From the NCBI RefSeq assembly GCF_019212185.1, contig NZ_CP078138.1, positions 4,756,501 to 4,820,500 on the forward strand: a DNA stretch of 64,000 nt, in the 5' to 3' direction. The first letter of the stretch is position 1. Each line of letters starts with the position of its first letter. The position numbers and the translations under genes are program-made. Below are positions 9,811-19,237 of the stretch, in pieces. The DNA is from Pseudomonas fluorescens. GTDB taxonomy: Bacteria > Pseudomonadota > Gammaproteobacteria > Pseudomonadales > Pseudomonadaceae. The notes under the pieces were generated by a model. That model searched no databases. It was not told the DNA's origin and worked only from the letters and a program-made list of their open reading frames with translations.

Positions 9811-9839
9811 GTTGAATAGCCCGGTGCATCACCTTATAT
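9811..9839 (+). promoter_or_regulatory. Sigma-32 (RpoH)-like promoter of htpX
   Basis: GTTGAAT (9811-9817) and CCTTATAT (9832-9839) are 14 bp apart. They match the heat-shock consensus CTTGAAA and CCCCATNT at 5 of 7 and 6 of 7 defined positions, with spacing in the accepted range. It lies about 45 nt before the htpX ATG. htpX is a heat-shock gene in E. coli, so RpoH control is expected; here it is inferred from the sequence. Confidence 0.5.
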
Positions 9840-9885
9840 ACCCCGCAGTAAGCTACATCTTTAGCATGAGGAGATTTCTACAACC

Positions 9886-10773
9886 ATGATGCGCATCCTG
9901 CTGTTTTTGGCCACTAACCTGGCGGTCGTGCTGATTGCCAGCATCACCCTGAGCCTTTTCGGCTTCAACGGGTTCATGGCGGCCAACGGGGTTGATCTCA
10001 ACCTCAATCAGCTGCTGATTTTCTGTGCAGTCTTTGGTTTCGCCGGTTCGCTGTTCTCGCTGTTCATCTCAAAGTGGATGGCGAAAATGAGCACCAGCAC
10101 GCAAATCATCAGCCAGCCGCGCACTCGCCACGAGCAATGGCTGCTGCAAACTGTTGAGCAACTGTCCCGCGAAGCCGGGATCAAGATGCCCGAAGTCGGT
10201 ATTTTCCCGGCTTACGAGGCCAACGCCTTCGCCACCGGCTGGAACAAGAACGACGCCCTGGTGGCGGTCAGCCAAGGTTTGCTGGAGCGCTTCTCGCCGG
10301 ATGAAGTGAAGGCCGTACTGGCACACGAAATCGGCCACGTGGCCAATGGCGACATGGTCACCCTGGCATTGGTCCAGGGGGTGGTGAACACCTTCGTGAT
10401 GTTCTTTGCGCGGATCATCGGCAACTTTGTCGACAAGGTGATCTTCAAGAATGAAGAAGGCCAGGGCATTGCCTACTACATCGCGACCATCTTCGCTGAA
10501 CTGGTGTTGGGCTTCCTCGCCAGCGCAATCGTCATGTGGTTCTCGCGCAAGCGCGAGTTCCGTGCCGACGAAGCCGGTGCCCGCCTGGCCGGTACCAGCG
10601 CAATGATTGGTGCCCTGCAGCGGCTGCGTTCGGAACAAGGCTTGCCGGTGCACATGCCGGACACCCTGAATGCCTTCGGCATCAATGGCGGTCTCAAGCA
10701 AGGCTTTGCTCGCATGTTCATGAGCCACCCGCCGCTGGAAGAGCGTATCGACGCACTGCGTCGTCGCGGCTGA
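9886..10773 (+). CDS. htpX: Membrane zinc metalloprotease HtpX
   Basis: 295 residues, the usual HtpX length. Two N-terminal membrane helices (about 5-28 and 38-58) are followed by the catalytic HEIGH motif in [13 protein letters not shown], further hydrophobic segments, and the third zinc ligand region [10 protein letters not shown]. HtpX is an M48-family inner-membrane protease that degrades misfolded membrane proteins together with FtsH. A GAGGAG ribosome site lies 12 nt before ATG 9886; a second ATG follows immediately. The heat-shock-like promoter upstream fits its role. Transcription should end at the hairpin at 10788-10816. Confidence 0.96.
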   Translation: MMRILLFLATNLAVVLIASITLSLFGFNGFMAANGVDLNLNQLLIFCAVFGFAGSLFSLFISKWMAKMSTSTQIISQPRTRHEQWLLQTVEQLSREAGIKMPEVGIFPAYEANAFATGWNKNDALVAVSQGLLERFSPDEVKAVLAHEIGHVANGDMVTLALVQGVVNTFVMFFARIIGNFVDKVIFKNEEGQGIAYYIATIFAELVLGFLASAIVMWFSRKREFRADEAGARLAGTSAMIGALQRLRSEQGLPVHMPDTLNAFGINGGLKQGFARMFMSHPPLEERIDALRRRG

Positions 10774-10787
10774 TCCAGGCGAAATAG

Positions 10788-10816
10788 TAAAAGGGCGACC
10801 TCGGTCGCCCTTTTTG
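10788..10816. terminator. Bidirectional terminator between htpX and tpm
   Basis: A perfect stem AGGGCGACC / GGTCGCCCT with a tiny loop is flanked by TAAAA on the left and TTTTT on the right. It can therefore end both the rightward htpX transcript and the leftward tpm transcript, which converge here. Confidence 0.85.
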
Positions 10817-10828
10817 TGCCCATACGAC

Positions 10829-11488
10829 TCAGCCGTTGGAGTCGAGAAGATAAACCCGCTCCTGCAAGCCAGCGACGCCAGCCTTGAGGAACTTCGGGCT
10901 CTCGCCGAGGATATCGGCTACCTCCAGGGTTTGCAGGCGCCAGCGCCCACCCAGCAAGACCTCAGCTTCTCCTTCGAGCACCGCAAAGGGCGGCCCCTCA
11001 ATTTGCACCTGCGGATACTCAAGGGTGATCAACAGGCCCCGAGCACCTGAAGGAAGAATCTTCAGCAGATGCGCGGCATACCGTTCACGCATGGCCGGTG
11101 GCAGGGCGATCAGCGCCGCCCGGTCATAGAGCCCCGCACACTCGACCAAATCAGTTGCCTCCAGAGCGAAAAAATCGCCACACCATAGACGGATATTTCC
11201 GGCCTCAAATACCGTGAAAGCGCCACGCTGAGTCACGTTCGGCGTCAGCTCATGCCCGGCAAAAAAATCCTCTGCCGCCTTGCGCGACAACTCTACCCCC
11301 AATACTCGATGGCCCTGCCCTGCCAGCCACAGCATATCCAGGCTCTTGCCGCACAAGGGCACCAGCACCTGCGCGTCATCGGCAAGATTCAACTGCGACC
11401 AGTGCCGCTGCAAATATGGATTGATCTGCGCTTGATGGAAGCCGATCTGATTGTCGGCCCAACGCTTTTGCCAAAATTCCGGCTGCAT
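10829..11488 (-). CDS. tpm: Thiopurine S-methyltransferase
   Basis: 219 residues starting MQPEFWQKRWADNQIGFH, the typical N-terminus of bacterial TPMT. A class I SAM-binding core follows, with VLVPLCGKSLDMLWL as motif I. The enzyme methylates thiopurines and, in Pseudomonas, also converts inorganic selenium and tellurium oxyanions to volatile methylated forms. Cytoplasmic, single gene. It converges on htpX, an arrangement I recall as common in Pseudomonas. Physiological substrate uncertain. Confidence 0.92.
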   Translation of the reverse strand: MQPEFWQKRWADNQIGFHQAQINPYLQRHWSQLNLADDAQVLVPLCGKSLDMLWLAGQGHRVLGVELSRKAAEDFFAGHELTPNVTQRGAFTVFEAGNIRLWCGDFFALEATDLVECAGLYDRAALIALPPAMRERYAAHLLKILPSGARGLLITLEYPQVQIEGPPFAVLEGEAEVLLGGRWRLQTLEVADILGESPKFLKAGVAGLQERVYLLDSNG

Positions 11489-11591
11489 GCATCACCCTGA
11501 AAATTCGATCAATATGCCCTAAAACTTATATTAGATTTAGATCAATGATCTGACTGAAGATGGTTCCATCTTAACGCTCAGGACCCTATCC

Positions 11592-12359
11592 ATGTTCCCC
11601 AGCCTGTTTATCTCACACGGCTCCCCCATGCTGGCGCTAGAGCCCGGCGCCAGCGGGCCGGCCCTGGCCCGCCTGGCCAATGAACTACCAACGCCCAAAG
11701 CCATCGTGATCATCTCCGCCCACTGGGAAAGCCGCGATCTGCGGGTCAGCAGTGGCCAGAACCCGGAAACCTGGCATGACTTTGGTGGATTTCCCGCCGC
11801 CCTGTTTGCCGTGCAATATCCTGCGCCGGGCGCGCCACAACTGGCAGCCGAGGTGGCCGAGCTGCTGGCTGCAGACGGCCTGCCAGCGACACTGGATGAC
11901 CTCAGGCCGTTCGATCACGGCGTCTGGGTGCCGTTGTCGCTGATGTATCCGCACGCCGACATTCCGGTGGTGCAAGTTTCGTTGCCGAGCCAGGCTGGCC
12001 CCGAGTTGCAGACGCGCATCGGCCACGCGCTATCCAGCTTGCGGGAACAGGGCGTGCTACTGATCGGCTCCGGCAGCATTACCCACAATCTGCGCGAACT
12101 GGACTGGCATGCCGGCCCCGAGAGCGTGGAGCCTTGGGCCTTGGCATTTCGTGATTGGATGGTCGACAAGCTGGCGGCCAACGATGAGGCCGCGTTGCAT
12201 GACTATCGCCGGCAAGCACCGCATGCCGTACGCAGCCACCCCAGCGATGAACACCTGCTGCCGTTGTACTTTGCCCGTGGCGCAGGCGGTGATTTCAGCA
12301 TTGCCCATCAAGGGTTCACTCTTGGCGCCCTGGGCATGGACATTTATCGCTTCGGTTAA
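11592..12359 (+). CDS. LigB/DODA-type extradiol ring-cleavage dioxygenase (YgiD-like)
   Basis: 255 residues. The start FPSLFISHGSPML and the block IVIISAHWES carry the first histidines of the family metal site. FDHGVWVPLSLMYP and GSGSITHNLREL add the remaining conserved His positions. This is the class III extradiol dioxygenase superfamily, close to E. coli YgiD, which opens DOPA at the 4,5 position with non-haem metal. The natural substrate in Pseudomonas is unknown. The gene stands alone, divergent from tpm, and ends in a strong terminator. Confidence 0.82.
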   Translation: MFPSLFISHGSPMLALEPGASGPALARLANELPTPKAIVIISAHWESRDLRVSSGQNPETWHDFGGFPAALFAVQYPAPGAPQLAAEVAELLAADGLPATLDDLRPFDHGVWVPLSLMYPHADIPVVQVSLPSQAGPELQTRIGHALSSLREQGVLLIGSGSITHNLRELDWHAGPESVEPWALAFRDWMVDKLAANDEAALHDYRRQAPHAVRSHPSDEHLLPLYFARGAGGDFSIAHQGFTLGALGMDIYRFG

Positions 12360-12381
12360 TTGATTGGGCTTTGCTAACGGC

Positions 12382-12417
12382 AAAAAAAATCCCCGAACCA
12401 GTCGGGGATTTTTTTAT
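12382..12417. terminator. Bidirectional terminator
   Basis: Stem ATCCCCGA / TCGGGGAT with a 5-nt loop, preceded by eight A and followed by a run of T. It lies between the convergent dioxygenase and deaD genes and should work in both directions. Confidence 0.9.
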
Positions 12418-12443
12418 CTTCGATCAATCAGCCCGAGAGCAGA

Positions 12444-14117
12444 TCAATCTTCGCGATAGCGACGCAGTTTCAGCTGCTTACCAGCAACGCGAGTGTCCTT
12501 CAGCTTGGTCAGGAGTTTTTCCAGACCATCTTCCGGCAGCTCCACCAGGGAGAAGCTGTCACGTACCTGGATACGACCGATAGCTTCGCGGGCCAGGCCG
12601 CCTTCGTTGAGGATGGCGCCCAGCAGGTTCTTGGCGGCGATACCGTCACGCGCGCCCAGCGCGGTACGGCAACGAGCACGACCTTCGGCCAGCGGGATCG
12701 GCGCACGACGCTCACGATCACCACGTTCCGGACGATCACCGGAACGCTCTGGACGATCGCCACGCGGGGCGTTGTTCGGCACCAGTGGACGCTCTTTCTC
12801 GATCGCGGCCAGGTTCAGCGCTTGACCGTTGGTTGCCTTGCGCAGCAGGGCTGCGGCCAGGGCACGCGGGCTGCAACCGATGTCGGCGGTCAGGCGATCA
12901 AGCAGATCACCGTGAGTCGATTCGGCGTCGGCCACCAGCGGCGACAGGCTGTTGGTCAGCTTCTTGATGCGCGCGTCCAGGACTGCTTGTGCGTCAGGCA
13001 GGCGAACTTCAGCAACCTTTTGCCCGGTTACACGCTCGATCACTTGCAGCATGCGGCGCTCACGCGGAGTCACCAGCAGCAGCGCACGACCTTCGCGACC
13101 GGCACGGCCGGTACGGCCGATACGGTGAACGTAGGACTCAGGATCGTACGGCATGTCAACGTTGAACACGTGAGTGATGCGCGGAACGTCCAGGCCACGA
13201 GCAGCAACGTCGGTCGCAACAACGATGTCCAGACGGCCATCCTTGAGGGAGTCGATCACGCGCTCACGCTGGTTCTGGGCGATGTCACCGTTCAGCGCAG
13301 CGGCTTTGTAGCCTTTGGCTTCCAGGGCACTGGCCAGGTCCAGGGTCGCTTGCTTGGTCCGCACGAACATGATCAGTGCGTCGAAATCTTCCACTTCCAG
13401 CAGGCTCAATACAGCCGAGGTCTTCTGGTCAGCGTGAACCAACAGGTGAGCCTGTTCGATCGCGGTCACGGTCTGGGTCTTGCTCTGGATCTTCACGTGC
13501 TTCGGATCGCGCAGGTGGCGCTCGGCGATGGCACGGATCGACTGTGGCAAGGTGGCCGAGAACAGTACGGTCTGACGGCTTTCCGGCATTGCCTTGAAGA
13601 TGACTTCCAGGTCGTCCATGAAGCCCAGTTTGAGCATTTCGTCGGCTTCGTCGAGAACCAGGTGGTTCACGGTCGCCAGTACTTTTTCGTCGCGACGCAG
13701 GTGGTCGCACAGACGGCCCGGAGTGGCGACAACAATCTGTGCGCCATTACGGATTGCTTTCAGTTGTGGGCCCATCGGCGCGCCGCCGTAGACAGCCACA
13801 ACGGTTACGCCCGGCATTTGCTTGGCGTAGGTTTCGAAAGCGGTTGCAACTTGTAGCGCCAACTCACGAGTTGGGGCCAGGATCAGAGCTTGCGGCTCGC
13901 GCTTGGACGGATCAATGCGGTGCAGGATAGGCAGGGCAAAGGCAGCGGTTTTACCGGTACCGGTTTGCGCCTGACCAATCATATCGTGACCGGCGAGGAT
14001 GATCGGGATCGACTGCTGCTGAATGGCCGAAGGCTCTTCATAGCCGGTAGCGACTACTGCAGCGACAATACTAGGGTGAAGTTCAAGAGCGGCGAAGCCG
14101 CCGATTTCCTGGGTCAT
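12444..14117 (-). CDS. deaD: DEAD-box RNA helicase DeaD/CsdA
   Basis: 557 residues from the ATG at 14117. Motif I AQTGTGKT is at residues 50-57; DEAD in VLDEADEML, SATLPQ and HRIGRTGRAGR follow in order. After the two RecA domains come a dimerisation segment, an arginine/aspartate-rich stretch (RGDRPERS type) and a C-terminal DbpA-like RNA-binding fold ending in a basic tail. DeaD unwinds RNA during ribosome assembly and mRNA decay, mainly in the cold. The long structured leader upstream (14118-14330) fits cold-regulated expression. The frame extends 17 codons further upstream, but the ATG at 14117 gives the normal helicase N-terminus. Confidence 0.93.
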   Translation of the reverse strand: MTQEIGGFAALELHPSIVAAVVATGYEEPSAIQQQSIPIILAGHDMIGQAQTGTGKTAAFALPILHRIDPSKREPQALILAPTRELALQVATAFETYAKQMPGVTVVAVYGGAPMGPQLKAIRNGAQIVVATPGRLCDHLRRDEKVLATVNHLVLDEADEMLKLGFMDDLEVIFKAMPESRQTVLFSATLPQSIRAIAERHLRDPKHVKIQSKTQTVTAIEQAHLLVHADQKTSAVLSLLEVEDFDALIMFVRTKQATLDLASALEAKGYKAAALNGDIAQNQRERVIDSLKDGRLDIVVATDVAARGLDVPRITHVFNVDMPYDPESYVHRIGRTGRAGREGRALLLVTPRERRMLQVIERVTGQKVAEVRLPDAQAVLDARIKKLTNSLSPLVADAESTHGDLLDRLTADIGCSPRALAAALLRKATNGQALNLAAIEKERPLVPNNAPRGDRPERSGDRPERGDRERRAPIPLAEGRARCRTALGARDGIAAKNLLGAILNEGGLAREAIGRIQVRDSFSLVELPEDGLEKLLTKLKDTRVAGKQLKLRRYRED

Positions 14118-14342
14118 GGGTCTGCCTCTAAGTGCATCCGCAAAGACCCATGCTCCAAAGCTGCGCATGCCGTGTTGAGACTCAAGAGTCGCCCTGGCAG
14201 CTTTGTCGGCGGGGATTTGCGAAAACGAATGAATGAAAAAGAATCGTCAAGGAAGAGTCCGCTGGCGGACGTGCAGCCGAAGCTGACTTCGGGGAATTGC
14301 GCTACCTAAACGCGGCCCGGCTAAAGGCCGGCGCGTACTATA
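14118..14342 (-). promoter_or_regulatory. deaD promoter and long structured 5' leader
   Basis: A -10 TATAGT on the minus strand (plus 14337-14342) would start transcription near 14330, giving a leader of about 210 nt. The leader contains three short hairpins: CCGGC/GCCGG (14317-14331), CCGAAG/CTTCGG with loop CTGA (14277-14292) and GTCCG/CGGAC with loop CTGG (14257-14270). I see no convincing -35. In E. coli the csdA (deaD) mRNA also has a leader over 200 nt long that controls cold induction; the parallel here is inferred. The remaining 200 nt up to the crotonase start hold its divergent promoter and nothing else I recognise. Confidence 0.5.
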
Positions 14343-14539
14343 CCGGAATTCGTTAAAAAAGGGAGCTTTATTTATATGAAAACGCCAGCTCACGCAGGAG
14401 TGTCCCAGGCTTTGCGGATAATCGTACAAGGGTCTATTTTTCAAAGGCCCGGTCCTGCTGGTCATCAAGCTTAAACGGTTCACCCTGCAGACTGGTACCG
14501 TCGCTCCGAGACGCCCCTACCCGCCCGAGGATTGCCAGC

Positions 14540-15331
14540 ATGAATCAACCGGATTGCAGTCGTGTCAGCCGGGAACGGCGCGGTCATGTCTGGCTGATCG
14601 GACTCGACCGCGTGGCCAAGCGCAACGCCTTCGATATCGAACTGCTCAACGCCCTGAGCCTGGCCTATGGCGAATTCGAAGCGGACAGCGAGGCCCGCGT
14701 CGCGGTGGTGTTTGCCCACGGCGATCACTTTACTGCCGGACTCGACCTGGCCAGCGCCAGCGCATCCCTGGCCCAGGGCTGGCAGGTACCAGCTGGCGGT
14801 TGCGACCCATGGGGGGTGTTCGCCGGCCCACGAGTCAGCAAACCAGTGATTGTCGCGGCTCAAGGGTACTGCCTGACCATCGGCATCGAATTGATGCTCG
14901 CCGCCGATATTAACCTGTGCGCCAGCAACACCCGCTTTGCCCAGTTGGAAGTCCAGCGCGGGATTTTTCCTTTTGGTGGCGCGACGCTGCGCCTGCATCG
15001 GCTGTCCGGGTGGGGCAATGCCATGCGCTGGCTGCTGACCGGGGACGAGTTCGATGCCCACGATGCCTTGCACATGGGCCTGGTGCAGGAAGTGATGGCC
15101 AGTGAGGACTTGCTGCCGCGCGCCCTTGAGCTGGCCGAACGCATCGCCCGCCAGGCGCCCTTGGGCGTTCAGGCAACCTTGCAGTCGGCGCGCCAGGCCC
15201 ACCTCGAAGGCGAGGCTGCAGCCGCCCTGGCTTTGCCGCTATTGGCAAAAAAACTGCTCAACAGTGAGGACGCCAAAGAAGGCCTGCGCTCGATGATCGA
15301 GAAACGCAGTGGGGTATTCAAGGGCTATTAG
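14540..15331 (+). CDS. Crotonase / enoyl-CoA hydratase family protein
   Basis: 263 residues with the crotonase fold. Glu117 (IELML) and Glu137 (AQLEVQRG) are 20 residues apart, exactly the spacing of the two catalytic glutamates of rat enoyl-CoA hydratase (144/164). This makes a real hydratase or isomerase more likely than a degenerate member. The oxyanion-hole region HFTAGLDL is present. The substrate is unknown. It is divergent from deaD and convergent with the next gene, whose stop overlaps its own by 4 nt. Confidence 0.85.
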   Translation: MNQPDCSRVSRERRGHVWLIGLDRVAKRNAFDIELLNALSLAYGEFEADSEARVAVVFAHGDHFTAGLDLASASASLAQGWQVPAGGCDPWGVFAGPRVSKPVIVAAQGYCLTIGIELMLAADINLCASNTRFAQLEVQRGIFPFGGATLRLHRLSGWGNAMRWLLTGDEFDAHDALHMGLVQEVMASEDLLPRALELAERIARQAPLGVQATLQSARQAHLEGEAAAALALPLLAKKLLNSEDAKEGLRSMIEKRSGVFKGY

Positions 15332-16083
15332 GTCGCCGGACGAATCGCCTTGATCAGTGGCTGCAATGAATAACCCAAGCGTGGCGCCAGGGCGTCGGCG
15401 CGGGCGCTGAGCCCGGCGATATCCAACCCTTGATCGAGATCGGCAGGCACCAGCAGGATGACGTTGCCCTCCTTTACCGGTAACTCCCAATAATGTCGGT
15501 GATAGAGCCCGCGCAACAAGGCCGCGCCCAATGGCTTGCCGTCATCGGTCGCCCACTGGTTGATGACCAGCCAGCCACCGGGGTTAAGGCGCTTCTGGCA
15601 GTTTTCCAGGAAACTCCAGGCCAGATGCCCTACACCCGGCCCGACATCGGTGTACAGGTCGACGAAAATCAGGTCGGCTGGTTCCGCCGTTTCCAGCAAT
15701 TCCAGCGCATCGCCGATACGGATGTACAACCGCGGATCATCGTCCAGCCCCAGATACTCGATGGCCAGGCGTGGCACATCGGGGCGCAACTCGATCGCCT
15801 CGACGTCTTCCAGCGCCAGGAACTTCAGGCACGCCTGGGTCAGCGTCCCAGCCCCCAGACCGAGGAACAGCGCGCTTTCCGGCTGTTCATGGCATAACGC
15901 GCCGATCAACATGGCGCGGGTGTAGTCGTACTCGAGCCAACTCGGATCAGCGGTGAATACACAGCTTTGCTCGATCGCATCACCAAATTCGAGGAAGCGA
16001 TAATCCGCCACTTCCAGCACGCGAATCATGCCGAACTCATCGTGCACTTCGGCGAGCAGATGCTCGACGCGCTCCTCAGTCAT
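15328..16083 (-). CDS. Spermidine synthase-like SAM-fold protein
   Basis: 251 residues from the ATG at 16083, picked for the AGGAGAGGAA ribosome site directly before it. The core matches the polyamine synthase/methyltransferase fold: a SAM-type glycine loop ALFLGLGAGTL, an acidic residue after strand 2 (VEAIELRPDV) and LIFVDLYTDVGP near the active site. True SpeE enzymes have a YHE/GGG/DSSDP set that is not intact here (DLYTD instead), so polyamine transfer is doubtful. Possibly a spermidine-synthase-like methyltransferase of unknown target. It is divergent from the class II DAHP synthase gene. Confidence 0.75.
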   Translation of the reverse strand: MTEERVEHLLAEVHDEFGMIRVLEVADYRFLEFGDAIEQSCVFTADPSWLEYDYTRAMLIGALCHEQPESALFLGLGAGTLTQACLKFLALEDVEAIELRPDVPRLAIEYLGLDDDPRLYIRIGDALELLETAEPADLIFVDLYTDVGPGVGHLAWSFLENCQKRLNPGGWLVINQWATDDGKPLGAALLRGLYHRHYWELPVKEGNVILLVPADLDQGLDIAGLSARADALAPRLGYSLQPLIKAIRPAT

Positions 16084-16216
16084 TTCCTCTCCTGGTCGTT
16101 GCCCGGCTGTTCCGCGGTTGCGGCAAAAGCGCAATTGTCCGCCAAGGGTCGGGAGCAGGTCACGCACTAATTTGCTGATAACATGAGGGCCCCGAGCGTA
16201 AACACTAGAGACCGTG

Positions 16217-17563
16217 ATGAGCCAACCCTGGAGCCCTGAAAGCTGGCGCGCACTGCCGATCCAGCAACAACCCCACTACCCTGACGCGGCGCATTTGCAG
16301 GCTGTCGAGCAGAGCCTGGCCAGCTATCCTCCCCTGGTGTTTGCCGGGGAAGCCCGGGAGTTACGCCGTCAGTTTGCCGAGGTCACCCAAGGCCGGGCGT
16401 TTCTGTTGCAGGGCGGCGATTGCGCGGAAAGCTTCGCCGAGTTCTCGGCGGCGAAGATTCGCGATACGTTTAAGGTGCTGCTGCAAATGGCGATCGTCAT
16501 GACCTTCGCCGCAGGTTGTCCGGTGGTCAAAGTCGGCCGCATGGCCGGGCAGTTCGCCAAACCCCGTTCGGCCAACGACGAAACCATCGACGGCGTAACC
16601 CTGCCGGCCTACCGTGGCGATATCGTCAATGGCATCGGCTTCGACGAAAAAAGCCGGGTACCGGATCCTGAGCGGCTGTTGCAGTCCTACCATCAGTCGA
16701 CTGCTACCCTGAACCTGCTGCGGGCCTTCGCCCAGGGCGGCTTTGCCGACTTGCACCAAGTCCATAAATGGAACCTGGATTTCATCGCCAACTCGGCGCT
16801 GGCAGAAAAATACAGCCACCTGGCCGATCGAATCGATGAAACCCTGGCCTTCATGCGCGCCTGCGGTATGGACTCCTCGCCGCAACTGCGCGAGACCAGC
16901 TTCTTCACTGCCCACGAAGCCTTGCTGCTGAATTACGAGCAAGCCTTTGTCCGTCGCGACAGCCTGACCAATGACTACTACGACTGTTCGGCCCACATGC
17001 TGTGGATCGGCGATCGCACCCGCCAGCTTGATGGCGCCCATGTCGAATTCCTGCGCGGGGTGAACAATCCGATCGGGGTCAAGGTCGGGCCCACCATGAA
17101 TACCGATGACTTAATTCGTTTGATCGACGTGCTCAACCCGGACAACGACCCCGGTCGCCTGAACCTGATCGCCCGCATGGGCGCCAATAAGGTCGGCGAT
17201 CACTTGCCGCAGTTGATTCGCGCCGTCGAGCGCGAGGGCAAGAAAGTGCTCTGGAGTTCCGACCCGATGCACGGCAATACCATCAAGGCCAGCAGCGGCT
17301 ACAAGACCCGCGACTTTGCACAGATCCTCGGCGAGGTGAAGCAATTCTTCCAGGTCCACCAGGCCGAAGGGACCTACGCCGGCGGGATCCATATCGAAAT
17401 GACCGGACAGAACGTCACCGAATGCATCGGCGGCGCTCGCCCGATTACTGAAGATGGCTTGTCGGATCGCTATCACACCCATTGCGATCCACGGATGAAT
17501 GCCGACCAGTCACTGGAGCTGGCGTTCCTGATCGCAGAGACCCTGAAACAGGTTCGCCGCTAA
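16217..17563 (+). CDS. Class II 3-deoxy-7-phosphoheptulonate synthase
   Basis: 448 residues from ATG 16217 (a GTG directly precedes it). Class II DAHP synthase signatures: [11 protein letters not shown] with metal-ligand Cys69, the arginine/lysine-rich [26 protein letters not shown] and a [12 protein letters not shown] block. It joins phosphoenolpyruvate and erythrose-4-phosphate in the first step of the shikimate pathway. A class I enzyme is encoded at 30742-31818, so the organism has both types; in P. aeruginosa too, class I and II enzymes coexist and differ in feedback control. The gene seems to be monocistronic. Confidence 0.93.
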   Translation: MSQPWSPESWRALPIQQQPHYPDAAHLQAVEQSLASYPPLVFAGEARELRRQFAEVTQGRAFLLQGGDCAESFAEFSAAKIRDTFKVLLQMAIVMTFAAGCPVVKVGRMAGQFAKPRSANDETIDGVTLPAYRGDIVNGIGFDEKSRVPDPERLLQSYHQSTATLNLLRAFAQGGFADLHQVHKWNLDFIANSALAEKYSHLADRIDETLAFMRACGMDSSPQLRETSFFTAHEALLLNYEQAFVRRDSLTNDYYDCSAHMLWIGDRTRQLDGAHVEFLRGVNNPIGVKVGPTMNTDDLIRLIDVLNPDNDPGRLNLIARMGANKVGDHLPQLIRAVEREGKKVLWSSDPMHGNTIKASSGYKTRDFAQILGEVKQFFQVHQAEGTYAGGIHIEMTGQNVTECIGGARPITEDGLSDRYHTHCDPRMNADQSLELAFLIAETLKQVRR

Positions 17564-17569
17564 CCTGCA

Positions 17570-18796
17570 TCAGCCCGCCAACGCCACCCGCAACCGCGCC
17601 GCACTGGCGCGGGGGCAATTGAGCTGAATGCTGGACAACCCCAGCCAATCGGCCAGACGCCGCAGATTCAGAGCCAACGCCTGCATACCCTCCTCATCCA
17701 GCCCTCGGGTTTCTTCATGCACCGCATGCACAGCCAGGCGATTCAACGCGCGCTCGGCCCGCAAATCGACCCGCGCCGCTATGCGTTCGTGGTGCAAAAA
17801 CGGCAAGACGTAATAGCCGTACTGGCGCTTGCCCGGCGGCGTGTAGATTTCCAGGCGATAGTGAAAATCGAACAGGCGCTCGGTGCGGCTTCGCTCCCAA
17901 ATCAATGAGTCAAAAGGCGAAAGCAAGGCACTGGCGTTGACCTTGCGTGGCACAGTCACTTCCATCAGGCAGCAGCCTGGTTGCTTCCAACCCTGCACTT
18001 CGCAACGTTGCAACAAACCTTCCTCCAGAAGTCCGGCCAAGGCCTGGCGACACTCCAGGACGCCGAGCCGGAAATAATCGCGCAAATCCTTTTCAGTGCC
18101 GACACCTAACGCAGCCGCAGCGTGCAGCACCAGCGTGCGCTGCGCCTCGGACTCGCCCAGGACAGGCTGCTGAAGAATAGATACGGGAATCACTCGTTCC
18201 GGCAGGTCGTACAACCGCTCGAAACCACGGCGCCCCGCCACTGTGACTTCGCCGGCGGCAAACAACCATTCCAAAGCGTGTTTTTCAGCGCTCCAGTCCC
18301 ACCAGGGTCCGGCCCGCTCCTGACGCGTCGACAGGCTACCCGCGCCCAACGCGCCCAACGCGCCCAATTCTTCCACCGACGCCAAGACCCGGCGAATGGT
18401 GTCCTGTTGCTCACGCCCAAAACGTGCGAGCTGCTGATAGATCCCCTGACCCTGCGCCGCACGCTGCATACGCCAGCGCATCAGCGGGTACATCGACAAC
18501 GGAAGCAGCGAAGCCTCGTGCCCCCAATACTCGAAGAGGGTGCGCTTGCGCCCCTGACTCCAGGCCGCCAGGTCGAGTAGTTCGGGAGCATAGTTGCCGA
18601 GGCGGGAAAACAGCGGCAAATAGTGCGAACGCACCAGGGCATTGACCGAGTCGATCTGCAACACCCCCAGGCGTTCGATCAGTCGGTTGACCTGTGTCGA
18701 CTTGACCTGCGCTGCTGGCTGGCGCCCGGAAAAGCCCTGGGCATTGAGCGCCAGTCGCCTGGCCTGTTTCAGAGAGAAAGCGAGGGAAGTAGTCAT
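17570..18796 (-). CDS. ycaQ: YcaQ-type winged-helix DNA glycosylase
   Basis: 408 residues from the ATG at 18796. The sequence matches the HTH_42/YcaQ family: SLKQARRLALNAQGF at the start, the catalytic QxD motif in LGVLQIDSVNAL, and HYLPLFSRLG. In E. coli YcaQ this motif acts on DNA interstrand crosslinks and alkylated bases. The QxD form (rather than QxQ) points to the YcaQ branch and not the azinomycin-type AlkZ. Cytoplasmic. It is convergent with the DAHP synthase gene, 6 nt apart. Confidence 0.85.
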   Translation of the reverse strand: MTTSLAFSLKQARRLALNAQGFSGRQPAAQVKSTQVNRLIERLGVLQIDSVNALVRSHYLPLFSRLGNYAPELLDLAAWSQGRKRTLFEYWGHEASLLPLSMYPLMRWRMQRAAQGQGIYQQLARFGREQQDTIRRVLASVEELGALGALGAGSLSTRQERAGPWWDWSAEKHALEWLFAAGEVTVAGRRGFERLYDLPERVIPVSILQQPVLGESEAQRTLVLHAAAALGVGTEKDLRDYFRLGVLECRQALAGLLEEGLLQRCEVQGWKQPGCCLMEVTVPRKVNASALLSPFDSLIWERSRTERLFDFHYRLEIYTPPGKRQYGYYVLPFLHHERIAARVDLRAERALNRLAVHAVHEETRGLDEEGMQALALNLRRLADWLGLSSIQLNCPRASAARLRVALAG

Positions 18797-18862
18797 GGCG
18801 CGACTTTTTTGGGGGGACTCCCTTACCTTAGTGGCAAGCGAGACCGAGGCCAAGCAGATGGG

Positions 18863-19081
18863 TCAGCGTTTGAGGGGGTCATCCCAAAACGGCCGGGAGG
18901 TCTCCCTAAGCACATCCAGCCGATTCAGGCCAATGTCGCGCAGTTGCTCATTACTCAAGCGCGCCAACTCGGCGCGGTTCTGACTCAACTGCCGCCAGCG
19001 GTTCACTTGCGCCACAGCGCTGCGCAGGCGTTGACCGGCGGTACGGGCTCCAGCTCGAACGGTTGTTCTTTGTCGTTCCAT
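18863..19081 (-). CDS. DUF1127 small protein
   Basis: 72 residues from the ATG at 19081. The C-terminal half is the DUF1127 signature: ARLSNEQLRDIGLNRLDV, then a short tail ending PFWDDPLKR. The N-terminal half is basic and may contact RNA or DNA. DUF1127 proteins are small and arginine-rich; in other bacteria some bind RNA or affect phosphate and carbon metabolism, but none is understood for this gene. A second DUF1127 gene lies 156 nt upstream on the same strand with the same ending (FWEDP), so the pair probably arose by duplication. Confidence 0.8.
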   Translation of the reverse strand: MERQRTTVRAGARTAGQRLRSAVAQVNRWRQLSQNRAELARLSNEQLRDIGLNRLDVLRETSRPFWDDPLKR

Positions 19082-19237
19082 GACACTACTCCTCGAAAAA
19101 TGAGGGCGCAGTCTTGTCCAGGTGACGATGCCGGCCCAGCAAAGAACCGTGACCGCCGATGTCCTCAACAGCACAAGCCTCAACGCAGAGCCTTCGGCTA
19201 TATGCGCTGAAGCCGTGACCGAAGATTTCAACAAGCG

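Noticed and set aside
12822..13856. 344-codon ORF antisense to deaD
   Set aside because: Mirror frame of a strong gene; GC-rich genes create long antisense frames.
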